Source of the DNA: Volvox africanus
Lineage: Eukaryota > Chlorophyta > Chlorophyceae > Chlamydomonadales > Volvocaceae
Direction: 5' to 3'
NCBI GenBank assembly: GCA_030268105.1
Contig: BSDZ01000079.1
Span: forward strand, 1,679,501 to 1,743,500
DNA length: 64,000 nucleotides
Shown here in pieces: positions 48,561 to 60,600 of the stretch (positions are counted from its first letter, which is position 1; the number at the start of each line of letters is the position of its first letter). The translations under genes and the position numbers were made by a program. The notes beneath the pieces are model-generated. The model had not been told where the DNA came from. It saw only the letters and a list, made by a program, of their open reading frames with translations, and did not search any database.

Positions 48561-49859
48561 CTCTCCTCTAACCCGACACTGACTAGACAGGAGCCTGGCA
48601 GACACACACAGTTCCCCTCAGAGGAGAAGCACCAGCAGGAAAGCACACCCTTCCACAGCCAAGCCAGAAGAACCCAACAAGAGGCGGAGGGGGGGATGAC
48701 AAGCCGAACTGGCGCCCCCCTAGAAAGCCTTCCGGCCCCACCCAAAGCTGGCCCCGCAGACACCTGAACTGCACAACAAGGAAAGACCTCTCTCGCTGAA
48801 CCCCCCTAAAAACCCTAAGGCCCCGAAGCCTGGACACAGGAACCTCTAGCCACGAAACCCTCCACCCTCTCCCTTCCCCTCCTCAAGATCTAGACCGTCC
48901 TCTCCTTGTCTCTACCTCCCTCACTCTCCCCCTTTCCTCCCACAGAACCTCCTCCTCAAAACTCCTGCCCTAAAGCCCCTGCTCTGTTCTTGCTGCTCCA
49001 TGGTTGGTGATGTCAACCGGATCTGCACACCGCATTTGCGTGCCAACTATGGCTAGGATGGGATGTTGTGGTCCCACTTGATCCCAGCCATAGTGAGGTA
49101 TTCCCAACGCTGCAAAAGAATGCAAGCGTGCCCAAAAGTCAGCAACTGTACGGGCCTGTGCACGGTCCAGGGGTGAGGTTGCTGTTTGTGTTGGAGTGTC
49201 CATTGCTGGCTGTGTCGTAGAGATGATTGGATGGGTGTTGGCATCTTCCTCTTCCTCTTGAGGGAACCCCCCTGAACCCCCCTGAATGTGTGTGTATATA
49301 TTATACCTCAATATCAGGTTTCTGGATAATACTTTGCCGGGTACTTTGGAGCTGGGGTAAAAGACAACATGCATATAACCGCAGCGAAGGGAACATGCTC
49401 CTCCCCTTCTCTTGGGCCCCGGCCGAAGAAAAGAAGAATGTACACCATGATAGTCTAATCTTAGCTTATTATATTGTTAATACTGAACTCAAGGAAACCC
49501 GATGCCTACGTATACCTGCTATCTATATATTTTAGATAGCAGGAGTACAATGTTTCTCAAAGGGGACTTAAATCATGTACGTGACAACAGACATTACTTA
49601 CCATGACATCATTCAGGAATCGCCCCTCCAGTGAAGCAAGTGCTTTCACATTAGCGGGGAAGCGCAGATTCGGGGGAGGCTCAGTCCCCACAGCGTGCTG
49701 GCCCCCCGGTAATTCCACCACCAGGGGGATTAACTCATCATATGCATTGACTGCGTGAGCGTTGCGAAGTCGTGCATATGTATTCGTCCGCATGACATCC
49801 ACCTTAAGGTGGAGCAGGTCCACCTTTTGGTCCACCGCAACCAGCTTCTCGTCCAGCTT

Positions 49860-50073
49860 TGCTTCGATTGCACCCAGCTTATCGTCCAGCTTTGCTTCCA
49901 TTGCACCCAGCTTATCGTCCAGCTTTGCTTCCATTGCACCCAGCTTATCGTCCAGCTTTGCTTCCATTGCACCCAGCTTATCGTCCAGCTTTGCTTCCAT
50001 TGCACCCAGCTTATCGTCCAGCTTTGCTTCCATTGCACCCAGCTTATCGTCCAGCTTTGCTTCCATTGCAACC
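49860..50073 (-). repeat. 33-bp tandem repeat coding AMEAKLDDKLG
   Basis: Six near-identical 33-bp units encode an 11-residue coiled-coil (hendecad) repeat with two flanking variants (AIEAKLDEKLV and SKLVAMEAKLD). The length keeps the frame. Confidence 0.9.
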
Positions 50074-50360
50074 AGCTTTGAATCAAGGGTCTGTACCAGG
50101 TTCTCCAAGATCAACAGCTGCTGCTGCTCACCCTGCTGCTGCTGCTGCAGCTGGGGTGATGGCACGCCCTCCTGCTGCTGCTGCTGCAGCAGGGACGGCC
50201 TATCCTGTTGCTGCAGCGGCGACAGGACACCCAGCTGCTGCTCCTGGGGCGGTTGCTGGATGAACTGCTGCTGCTGTGGCGGCGGCGACAGGAAACCCTG
50301 CAGCTGCTCCTGGGGCGACTGCTGGATGAACTGCTGCTGCTGTGACGGCGGTGACAAACC

Positions 50361-51126
50361 CTGCTGCTCCACAGCAGCAGCAGTTCATCCAGCAGTCGCC
50401 CCAGGAGCAGCAGCAGGGTTTGTCACCGCCGTCACAGCAGCAGCAGTTCATCCAGCAGTCGCCCCAGGAGCAGAGGTGACAGGACACCCTGCTGCTGGTC
50501 CTGGTGCAGTTGCTGGATGAACTGCTGCTGCTGTGGCGGCGACAAACCCTGCTGCTGCTCCTGGGGCGGTTGCTGGATGAACTGCTGCTGCTGTGGCGGC
50601 GGCGACAGGAAACCCTGCTGCTGCTCCTGGGGCGGTTGCTGGATGAACTGCTGCTGCTGTGGCGGCGGCGACAGGAAACCCTGCAGCTGCTCCTGGGGCG
50701 ACTGCTGGATGAACTGCTGCTGCTGTGACGGCGGTGACAAACCCTGCTGCTCCACAGCAGCAGCAGTTCATCCAGCAGTCGCCCCAGGAGCAGCAGCAGG
50801 GTTTGTCACCGCCGTCACAGCAGCAGCAGTTCATCCAGCAGTCGCCCCAGGAGCAGAGGTGACAGGACACCCTGCTGCTGGTCCTGGTGCAGTTGCTGGA
50901 TGAACTGCTGCTGCTGTGGCGGCGACAAACCCTGCTGCTGCTCCTGGGGCGGTTGCTGGATGAACTGCTGCTGCTGTGGCGGCGGCGACAGGAAACCCTG
51001 CTGCTGCTCCTGGGGCGACTGCTGGATGAACTGCTGCTGCTGTGACATAAGGCCACGCTGCTGCTGCTGTAGTATATCCTTTAACTGTTGCTGCACCAGC
51101 CCGATCTGCTGCTGCAACTGTTGCTG
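50361..51126. repeat. 383-bp tandem duplication containing fold-back inversions
   Basis: The block beginning CTGCTGCTCCACAGCAGCAG at 50361 recurs at 50744, a shift of 383 bases, with virtually identical content. In each copy the CTG-rich sense repeat is directly followed by its reverse complement (CAGCAGCAGTTCATCCAGCA), making a long hairpin. Because 383 is not a multiple of three, the duplication also shifts the reading frame. Confidence 0.85.
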
Positions 51127-51589
51127 CATCTGGCCAATCTGCTGCAACATTTGATGATGATTATCCTGTGTCTGCAGCAGCTGCTGTACCTGACTTTCCT
51201 GTTGCTGCAGCTGCAATGTCACACCATTACCCAGCAGCACACCTGTACCATATCGTACATCACAATAAAAGCACGATTCATATACATTTGGTCTTTATCT
51301 TGCACACCGGCATCCAGAGGTGGACAGATGGAGGGGCAGAGGGGTGGCCGGGCGGACGGGTGGAGGGACGGGGACGGGCAGAGGGATGGAGGGGCGGACG
51401 GGTGGAGGGAACGACAACCAGAGGGATGGAAGGGCGGACGGGCAGAGGGGCGGACGGGCGGAAGGGTTAAGGGACGGACGGGCAGAGGGATGAGTGCGGA
51501 GAGGTGAAGGGGCGGAGGGGCGGATGGGTGAGGGGACAGAGGTGCAGACGGCCGGGGGTTTGGAGGGGCGGACGAGCAAACGGGGGTAG

Positions 51590-52008
51590 GGGCGGAGGGG
51601 AGAGAGGGGCGGAGGGGAGAGAGGGGCGGAGGGGAGAGAGGCGCGGAGGGGAGAGAGGGGCGGAGGGGAGAGAGGGGCGGAGGGGAGAGAGGCGCGGAGG
51701 GGAGAGAGGCGCGGAGGGGAGAGAGGCGCGGAGGGGAGAGAGGCGCGGAGGGGAGAGAGGCGCGGAGGGGAGAGAGGCGCGGAGGGGAGAGAGGCGCGGA
51801 GGGGAGAGAGGCGCGGAGGGGAGAGAGGCGCGGAGGGGAGAGAGGCGCGGAGGGGAGAGAGGCGCGGAGGGGAGAGAGGCGCGGAGGGGAGAGAGGCGCG
51901 GAGGGGAGAGAGGCGCGGAGGGGAGAGAGGCGCGGAGGGGAGAGAGGCGCGGAGGGGAGAGAGGCGCGGAGGGGAGGAGGCGCGGAGGGCAGGAGGCGCG
52001 GAGGGGAG
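51590..52008. repeat. 17-bp purine-rich minisatellite in the intron of the Gln-rich gene
   Basis: Unit GGAGGGGAGAGAGGCGC, about 24 copies, with a GGGGC variant confined mainly to the low-coordinate end. It lies between the exons ending at 52327 and starting at 51242. Degenerate GGCGGACGGG repeats extend to about 51310. Confidence 0.95.
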
Positions 52009-52620
52009 GAGGCCGCAAGGGCCTCTCGAGATGGTGATAGGCCTCTCAAGAGGTCTGTCAGCATAAGAACACCCAAACTTGCGACTTTATATACACAATC
52101 ACTTGCTAGGCAGGACACGGGACGCTGTATCTCAGGCAATCGAGAATACCCTACCATGGATTGATTGTTGCGTAACAGGGATTTCACCAAGCAAGTTCTA
52201 TCGCAGCCTATGCCCGCTAAGGTGCCTATGCTCGCTAGGGTGATCCCATCACCACACATTAATAGCCTTCCTGTTTCAGTCACATTTGCATCAAAACAAA
52301 ACAAGTATTGAAGCGGAAGCACGCACCTCCATATACTAATTCTGCTTTCGTGGCATCGGAAAGCGCACAGGCCAACTGGTCGTTCGTGACGTCCTCCCCG
52401 CCGAACGCTGCCACGGAAGCAAAGTAAGGTCTCAACATCTCAATAGCTTTAAATAAAATTTCTTTTGCAAGATAAATAACACACCCTTCGTGAGCCGCAA
52501 TTTAGCGGCGCGCTGGTCCCGTAGAAATACATCTTCGGCTGAAATGTGTGTGATGTCAGTTCCCTCCCGTAGGACAGGTGCAGTGAGGCCATGGGGCGGC
52601 AGCAGTGCCTGCTGTGCCAT

Positions 52621-53400
52621 CCTTGTCCAATAGGAAGAGATCGCAAAGAATTGTTCGAGAAGAATCCCGCAAAAGTTGCGGGCAAGCGAGTGTACTGAGA
52701 AACCGGAAAATTGTATGACGATACTTATCATGGAAACAGCATGAGATTGCTTTATCAGTATAGCACGCCCCGAGCGGGTACGGCTGACGTGATGACAGGA
52801 CACAACCGAACGGCCGCGCCCTCGGGCCGCGTCCTCGACGGGCCGCGCCCTCGGTGTGCAACGCGAACCCCACAGCAGTTGAGGAACTCAAATACCGGGC
52901 GTCTTACCGCAGCAACTTCTAAGCTGCAAGTCTTTTATCGAGGATATCCCCGAAACAGAAATAAAAGCAAACATCACGTGGCGAATTACCGTTGGCCCCT
53001 TCAACCACAGTGCGTATGCGGATCGCTGCCCCTAACCCAGAGAACACGGTGAAGCCCCCCTATCGGCATAGCCTTAGAAGTGCTGGCAGGAAGGCAACTG
53101 GATATTGGCGGAAGGCAGCAGGGACACTATCACGGCCCATTGACTGCGCTATCCTGTGGTGTGCGGATTTCAGAGAGCCCCCTCCCCTTCATCTATTAGG
53201 GAAATGTACCATGGCAGTGACCCTAGAAAATGCTGATAAAGCTGACCAGAGCGGAGATGGAATCTCGGATTCGTTCAAACGACGCAATCCTTGCTTGTTC
53301 GATGGTTCTGACAATTTAGTTTGCCATGGTCCTGTTCACCAGCACCAGCAAGTGTTACGCGTCCTGTCTTGACTTGACCATGCGTGCTAGCTGAGGATTT
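52621..53400. other. Spacer upstream of the Gln-rich gene
   Basis: Contains no gene I can support. It should include the promoter of the (-) Gln-rich gene. Confidence 0.4.
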
Positions 53401-54252
53401 TCAGTCTAGTGAGGCTAGAATGCGTTTGCCGCATAAGACCCGCAGTGTTGTAACGAACGGACCCATGGGACACAGAAACCCGGGCGCAGGCAGGTCACCG
53501 GCGTATTCCCTGTCGATGATGCTCGGTCCAGCCACTATCGCACCCGTGCCTGCGCTGGCGCGGGGGTGACGTGGCGCTACCGGCGTGCAGTCAAGTCCCT
53601 TCTCGGCGAGGTATGCCAGCACGGGGTTTGGGGTGCCGGTTTCTCCTGGCACGGGGGTCATACCGATGTTTAGTGTGCGACGGGTTTGCCGGCTTGGCCC
53701 CTGGACGATAGGCCCGGGAGGGTTTCCTAGGTTGGGTACACTCCTGCGGGTGTCTTTTCGCAGGGCTGCCATGACGCGTCTCGCTTCTATATACGATGTG
53801 CATTGTGGGGCCGGGTCGCGGAGTTGCGCGCCGTGGATAGCTGCAGTATCCGTTCCCACGTTACTGTTGATGAGGTCCTGTTGCCGCTGATAGGCGGATC
53901 TTGTGCGTTTCCGTCCTGTGCATGCTGGATCCGCAGGGCGGCTCGACGGCGCTAGCAGGTCGCTCTTCATGTCGTCTGGCTCGGTGTGGGGATGGTGTGG
54001 TTTCTGCGTGGTCGTGCACCACACGATAGGTGTATCGCGGCGTACATGCGGGTCGAGGGATGGTGCTTTTCTTTCATGTCCAGCATCAGCACCTAACTCA
54101 GCAATGCACGCGCCCTGTGGCCGCAATATCGCCCTTACCACAGTGCCGCAAGCTTCAAATGGCCAGGAAGGGCCCCGCACCCTTTCCTGGTTCTTTATCA
54201 GGAAAGCAGAAAGCCCACTACTACGCCTGCCGTTATTAATAATCGAGCTATG
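53401..54252 (-). CDS. Hypothetical ORF, about 284 codons, start uncertain
   Basis: An unbroken frame ends at 53401. It opens at a GTG near 54255, without a good ATG until MKSDLLAPSSRPADPACTGR, so the true start may be that Met or lie in an upstream exon. It is rich in Pro, Arg, Thr and Ala, for example TPVPGETGTPNPVLAYLAEK. No domain is recognised. It could be an exon of a gene, an ORF of a mobile element, or a chance open frame in GC-rich DNA. No splice context was worked out. Confidence 0.3.
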   Translation of the reverse strand, partial: HSSIINNGRRSSGLSAFLIKNQERVRGPSWPFEACGTVVRAILRPQGACIAELGADAGHERKAPSLDPHVRRDTPIVWCTTTQKPHHPHTEPDDMKSDLLAPSSRPADPACTGRKRTRSAYQRQQDLINSNVGTDTAAIHGAQLRDPAPQCTSYIEARRVMAALRKDTRRSVPNLGNPPGPIVQGPSRQTRRTLNIGMTPVPGETGTPNPVLAYLAEKGLDCTPVAPRHPRASAGTGAIVAGPSIIDREYAGDLPAPGFLCPMGPFVTTLRVLCGKRILASLD

Positions 54253-54429
54253 CACGCGAATCTACTTGACATGCGCACCCACAATAACCACTTTTTGGAC
54301 ATTTCATAACAACATTTCATTAGCTATTGCATTCCCCATTCCCCATTCCCGCCGGTAGTTGGAAGTTCAAAATTCATTTCCCCTTCAATTAACTTGTCAA
54401 ATTAAAAGAGAATAAACAATAAACCAATC

Positions 54430-54500
54430 ACAAGCATCACCACCACTGTCACCACCACCATGCATCACCACCACCAACATCATCATTACAGTCACCATCT
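54430..54500. repeat. (ACC)n-rich simple repeat
   Basis: CACCACCACTGTCACCACCA-type repeat on the + strand, just beyond the 3' end of the subtilase gene. Confidence 0.7.
54486..54490 (-). terminator. Poly(A) signal TGTAA of the subtilase gene
   Basis: TGTAA on the coding strand about 136 bases after the stop at 54626. Confidence 0.45.
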
Positions 54501-54625
54501 TAGGTAACCACAAACACCAACACACCGTACAACACAGAACGTCCACCATCCCACGCCAAAGCGAGGTTGCGCCACTGAACTCGGCCACGGACGAGGAAAA
54601 GCAACCTGCCCCGATGAGCCCTTCA

Positions 54626-57600
54626 TTACCCGTTATTACAATACCAAAAGTTGTTGTCCACTCTCTGCGCGGTCCGCTCCGGAGAGATTAGCGTTACATT
54701 AAAGACTATCTGCGTCCCTGCTGGCCTGATCCGCGCCGTCACCACAGCTGGCAAGAACAGGTCCGTGTTACCACTGCCCGGCAACCACACAACCGTCTCA
54801 CCCGCACGCACGGGGTTCGGGGACTCCACCCCATTCCGGACCGTCACGTCTCCCACCGTGATTGAAGTAGTTTGTAATGGGGCCGCGTCGTCCGTCACTC
54901 GCAGCACCCAGGGACGCATGGTCCCGGTGGTTCCGGAGCCAGCAGAGCGGCTAATCGGCACACGCAGAAACCCTTCAAACTGCACCATGCGGTGTGGCGG
55001 GGTGCTGCTGGGAGGGGTGACGCCGAAGGAGCACACGGCATCTGAGAGACCCGCGCTGGCGTTGTTACAGGGTGTGCCGAGAACGGGACCGGCGTTGAGG
55101 GAAAAATTGTAAAAGACTGTTTGGATCTTCAGCGTGGGGCCGATAACGGGTTGGTCCGTAAAGGCGGGGGTCATAGCAAAGGAAAAGCCGCAGAGCCCCC
55201 GTGTACTCGGCGTCACGGCGCCAGTGTAGGAGCTGGCACCTAGAACTTTGGGGTCATAGAAGCTATTTGCCGGGAGATCCAGTTGTAACCGCCGCCGACG
55301 GTCGAGCTGACGTTGGTTCAGATTGTTGACGTCGTTATCGCGGTTGTGGTTGCCAGTGCTCACGGCCTGTCTGCCTTCGTGTATTTGTTGGTCGTACTGT
55401 GAATTAGGCAGGTTGTGATCGAGTTGGTTGGTTTTATTGAGATCCAGATCTAGATCCAGACCCAGATCCAGATCATCGTAGAAGCTGGGGTCTGCTGTGG
55501 AGAGGCGTCGCCGCTGAAGGTGCCGACCAGCGGTGCTGGTGCTGATGAGGGGAATGGGCAGCAACGTGTTTACTGTATCCACAATAAAGAAGCCTTTTCC
55601 GGATCCGTTACGTAAACCTGCCAGGGAATTCAAACGCAACCCCGGAAACTCCATCACGAGGAGCTGGTAGTGGCCATTCATCGTGGTGGCGTTCGGAGCG
55701 TAGGAGGGGAAGACTATGGAGACCGTATCGGGGGAGGCAAGGACCTGCGTCGAATGGGCAGACGATGTAAGAGATAGATGCAATTACATGAGCCTTTGTG
55801 ACCTGCGACGAGGCAGCTTCCATGATGGAACTATGCGTGGTCTAATTGACTACGACAGAATGAAACTAAGCTTGGTTCAGGTGTGGTGTAGCAGTAGCTG
55901 CCAGTGCCAGCATAAACGCTGGGGGTTGCTCCTGCTTTCTTCCCGGAATTCCCCGCTCTTTACTCCCCAGCCCCCTCGCTGGCAACCATAACTCCCACCA
56001 CTTCCTTCTCACCCGCTGCGATCCAAGGTAGATGTTCGCCTCCGTAGGCTTCAGAGTTTGCACTGTCCCGTTCCTGCATGTCGTGGAGCAGCAGCATGTG
56101 GACGGAAACTCATCACACGATGAGATGGCTGTTAAGTTGTGGACGGTGCAAACCGAGTAGTAGCAGCTTCAATACTTCCTATCCCCCTTCAACAATGGCA
56201 AGGCTTATAAATGTCCACTCTTGTCCTCCGGGGTCCACCCTTCCATCCCCCCTTCGCGGCATCGAGGTTTCTAGAACATTCACGAATGCGCGTAAACTGA
56301 GGCCGAACAGATACTACCGTACAGGCAGATACTCAGATAATCAAATACTCAGATGGAACACCCAGGGGTCGAAGTTGAATGGATGTGGTTACGTCTCCAG
56401 CAGCTCATACGGACTTACGGGAAGCCGCCGTTCACGTAGGTCCAGCACCGCATGTAAGCCGGGGCTGCGTCTGAGAGCATAAACCCCTTGTTTATTATAT
56501 CCTGTGACTCCGGGAAAAGATGTAAAGAGGGGGGAGGGAGGGAGGCGGTTAAGAAGGAACATCGGACAACGGTAAATCGGATGAAGAGCACCAAGCCATG
56601 AGCCTAAGGCGAATGGGAATCATGTGTATGTGTATGTGTCCAAACAACAACGGACCCGGGTAGGGGGTAAGGGTGATTTGCAACGGATGGAGGATTGGGT
56701 TAAGGGGGAGGATTGCGTTATAAAGCTGAGGAGATGGAACCGCGAAGGAACCGCGAAGGAACTGCGGAGGAACTGCGGAGGGGCGGAAGAATTAAATCGA
56801 ACACATCATACTGCTGCTGGAAATATTGCGGTGACAGCCGCTGTTAAATCCGTCCCTCGTTACACAGTGCAGGATAGCACCTGATGATGATGATGATGTT
56901 GATAATGATGATGCACCCACTCATTTTGCCCGGCCCCCATCCTTCTATTTACGAACTCAGAGGAAGTAGGGCGGTGGGGCTCAGCAACGCATCAGAACAT
57001 GACGTCAGCCAAGGACGCGAACCTTATACCCCCGGTCGCACCGCACCGCTAGGACAAAGCCCGCAGCGGCGCTGCAATTGCCGCCGACTGCCGTCTCCAT
57101 AGCGCTGCACCCGCTGGCGTTGAAGACGCTGTACACATCCGTATCGCTTCCCATCAACATAGCGCCGGGAAGTGAACCACGGATGCCCTGCGTACGGTGT
57201 GTTGTTTTTAAGGATTAGTTTCGGAGCTTGTTCGTTTTCAAGCCGGGAAGTAAACACATTATAAGGTTTGTACTTCTTGCGTAAGAGTTTCCAAATTCTA
57301 GGGATCTGATGGGTTTAGGCACCGACACATGGGTCGTAAGAGCGCCACGGTGGCGGTGAAGAGGCCCGCGAACCTTTCCCCATTTGTCATGTGAATACGA
57401 ACAGGCGGGTGGCAGCGTGATTGAGGGGAGGGGATTGGGGGGAAGGGGGATGAATGGGCAGCTGCGCCTAGGGTGTTCACAGCATACACCATGATGTTGC
57501 GTGTTATATCTGTTAGCGATTTACCTTATTACGCAGTTTTATTGTATTGGGTTTAGGTAGTTTATTCAGCAATATCTGTGTGTCGTACTTTCGCCTCCAC

Positions 57601-60600
57601 TGTGACGAGTCCTACTAATGTAAGGCCCTCGGAAATATTCGCCGTCGCCGGCAAAATGTGCTCATTGCTTTCAAACTTCTGTTTTCTTTTAGCTGGTCCA
57701 GTAATCGATTTGATTTCTTTTAACTATGATCGTTTTTAGCATGTTACGCGGTAGCCCAATGAATATCTAAAAGCATGGTTTTGGATTATCGACGTAATAA
57801 ACCTTTTAGACCAAACAGGGGAAGGCTAGCCAGGAGAGGAATGCAACTGCCAGCATTTGCTAGGCTGTCCCAACAACCCTAGGCTGTACCCTAACCCACT
57901 TGTGCAGTGTGTGCGAGTACTGTTGGCAGTCGAAACTTTATCAGGGGCGCCCAGCTCTGCGCGTTGATGTCCGGCCTGCTCAGCCACACATCGCACTGCA
58001 TGCCCGGCACATAGCCTGGTGGGAGGTGGGGTGCCACAGAAGTGATGCCGAGATATGGCATGGCAGGGAGAGGGAGGGAGGGAGGGAGGGACAGGAAGGG
58101 AGGGGCAGAGTAGTTATGTGTTGGATGCCCCCATAGTCATGAAGGCGGCAGCGGCGGCAATAAGTGGACAACAGCATGCAGCAACTTGTGATGGGCGAAG
58201 GGCAAGTGACTGGACAGCTGAGGGGGTAATGTCCAGGGAGGGAGGGAGGGAGCGCACAACACACCGGGCTGAAAAGAAACCCAAACCCAAACCCATCGTG
58301 GAGCTTCCGTTCCTTTTCGTTGTACCGCGCGCCCGTAAACCTCAATGTCTACTGCTATCTAAGATATCAAACGGTACAGATATGTAATGGGGTCCTGGCC
58401 CTCCAGCTTCAGGGAAACCGACACCAACTGTTTTCCCTGCCTCATTGTTCGTTCGTTATGTACGGCCACATCAAGACTAAGATGCATGCTACGGGCTATA
58501 GAGCAACAAGAATAAGAACAGGAACGCTCACCTGCCACGCCGCTGGAGGGCTGCCAGAGGAGATTGTTCATTATGTACGGCTTCAGTGACTGTCGTACAA
58601 TGTTCCAGGTGCAGGGCAACCAACCAACCGCTAGGATAGTAGTACCCGTCCCATTAAGGGCGAAATACAGCACCAGATCGTGTATCGTTGATACATACGG
58701 CTTGCGGACATTGAGTGTGATGCAGTTCGAGTTTTGGGTAACGGGCTGTAGGGGGGTTCTGAGAGAAGGGTCGTACACATCCACGACACGGAGGCCGTTG
58801 ACGTACAGTGCGCACAGCTCACAGGTGACCTGTACGATCACAGAGACACCGACCAGGCCAGTAAGCGCAGCACAGCGCATGAGGATAGGCGCAATAAGGC
58901 CACGGTGTGGCATATGGATAGGGAAGAGGAGGGGAGAGATTATCGGCATCAACTTTGTCAGTGCAGCCGCGTGGAGGCGGAGGAGGCCAAGGGGCAGTCC
59001 AGACAAAAGGCATGGCAGGGGTGGCATGAGCTACAAGGTAGGTGTATAATGTACAGCATAATGCAACAGTTTCCGTAAGCGTTTATCGTCGTATTACCTA
59101 CCTGACTGTCTTGCTCTTACTCGCTTCGTTGTACACGTGTACAGCATGTGTACGAATGCATACACAAACAACCGTACCTGGAATCTCAGGGCACCGGCGG
59201 TCTCAGGTGGCGGTCGAAACCTCGTGTGGGCGATTCCCACGAACGGACTCGTCCAGGCATTGGCGCTGGATCCCAGAATTGTCCCCACGGAGGTGATGTT
59301 GAGATCGTCTATGACGGTGCTGGTGTTAAAGCCATGGTCTATTTTGAGGCTGCTGGTTGTGATGGCGGAGGCGTTGAGGGGCCCAGAGGCGCGCCGGGTG
59401 AGCACCTGAGAGGGAGACATGAGAGAGCGCAAGCAAGCGAGCGAGCGAGCGAGAGACAGAGAAAGGGGGGAGAAGAGAGGGTTAGGGGAACCAGAAAAAT
59501 CGATAAATGATTGATACAAAGTGCAAATATGACCCAGCCTGAAATTACACCAGAGTTGATGAGGGGGGGGTAAGAAGAGGGAAAAAAGGAAAAAAAGAAA
59601 AAGGGGGAAAAGGTTTCGCATGCTTGGAAAGGCTAACCGATCTTCACCAGCCTTACCAACCAATCATAACCGCCCCAATACCTGCCAAGCGGAAGATAAC
59701 GCGATGTCTGGCGCATAGTATAAATTCCGGGGCTCTGCATCTGAGGTGATGAAGAAGATGCCAGTCGCGTTTCCAAGGTTGACGGCGGCACCCGGGTCCG
59801 CCATCAGTATGCGGATAGGCTTCACCGGGTTCTTGTACCGCAGCTCAAAATCGTACCAACCTAGAGGAGGGCATCGGAGGAGCCCAGTTTCCGGGGGATG
59901 CGGCAGGACAAAGTTAAGGGAGGGGAGCGGAAGGGGGCGGGGGGGGGAGGACGAGGAAAGACTAGGAATATGAGTTTGAACGTGGAGGGACATAAGAAGA
60001 AACAGGACGAGATAGGACGAGACAGGACGAGACAGGACAAGATAGGATTCGGTATCACATCACATGTCGTGGGGCTGATCGGCAGAGGCTCACGGAACTC
60101 GCATCAGAAGGCCGATGGAGGTGCCGTACATACACCTGCTAATAACCCGAACTAACCGGCCGTTGACTGAATAACGTAGACCTCAGAGAGGTTTCGGAGC
60201 TGTGCTTGCCCCAAATAAACCTCAAGGTTGGAGAAGTTCGCATCGGTCTTGATCTGCAGCGGGTAACGGGAAGCAGCAGACAGACAGTTGGCAAGGGTTG
60301 ATTTGTGAGGAGCGGAAAAACATTTTTTCTTTTCCTGTCTCTATTGGGGAGGGGTTCCAACCCCTTCCCTCCACACCACTACATTGACGTGTGCTGTGTA
60401 CATGGATAAATGTGCGCCATGTGTGCATTATACACCACACGCATGCGTGGTGTATGCGGTGCCGTATGCGGGTGCCGTGCGTGAGCGATTCAATACCGAA
60501 TAACCAGGAAAAGCATGAAGTGTCATCCAAAACACACATCCACACGCACACACACAAATACACTCTCTCTCTACGCACACTCGCCTGGAAGGAGTACCGT

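Larger units (their letters stand above)
48970..52620 (-). pseudogene. Glutamine-rich coiled-coil protein gene with hendecad repeats, reading frame broken
   Basis: Exons in phase: 52620-52485 (MAQQALLPPHGLTAPVL, then ISAEDVFLRDQRAAKLRL), 52461-52327 (EMLRPYFASVAAFGGED), 51242-49602 and 49281-48970 (GGSGGFPQEEEEDANTHP... stop). Exon 3 begins with a Gln-rich helix, then repeats of QQQQFIQQPPQEQQQG, then 11-residue repeats AMEAKLDDKLG (about 49866-50070), then YDELIPLVVELPGG and FPANVKALASLEG. The ARLRNAHAVN...FPAN tail recalls fungal Mug135-like C-termini, an uncertain likeness. Two inverted tracts (about 50374-50480 and 50757-50863) within exon 3 introduce stops and leave the three parts in three frames. 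The gap between exons 1 and 2 would be only 23 bases. It is therefore a pseudogene, a misassembly, or a gene with unusual splicing. Confidence 0.6.

Noticed and set aside
49762..50520. Cys/Ser-rich (+) ORF resembling a repeat protein
   Set aside because: Reverse-strand reading of the hendecad and CAG-type repeats of the Gln-rich gene.
51467..52322. Leu/Pro/Ser-rich ORFs of up to 367 codons
   Set aside because: They translate the 17-bp minisatellite and lie in an intron; repetitive frame kept open by unit composition.
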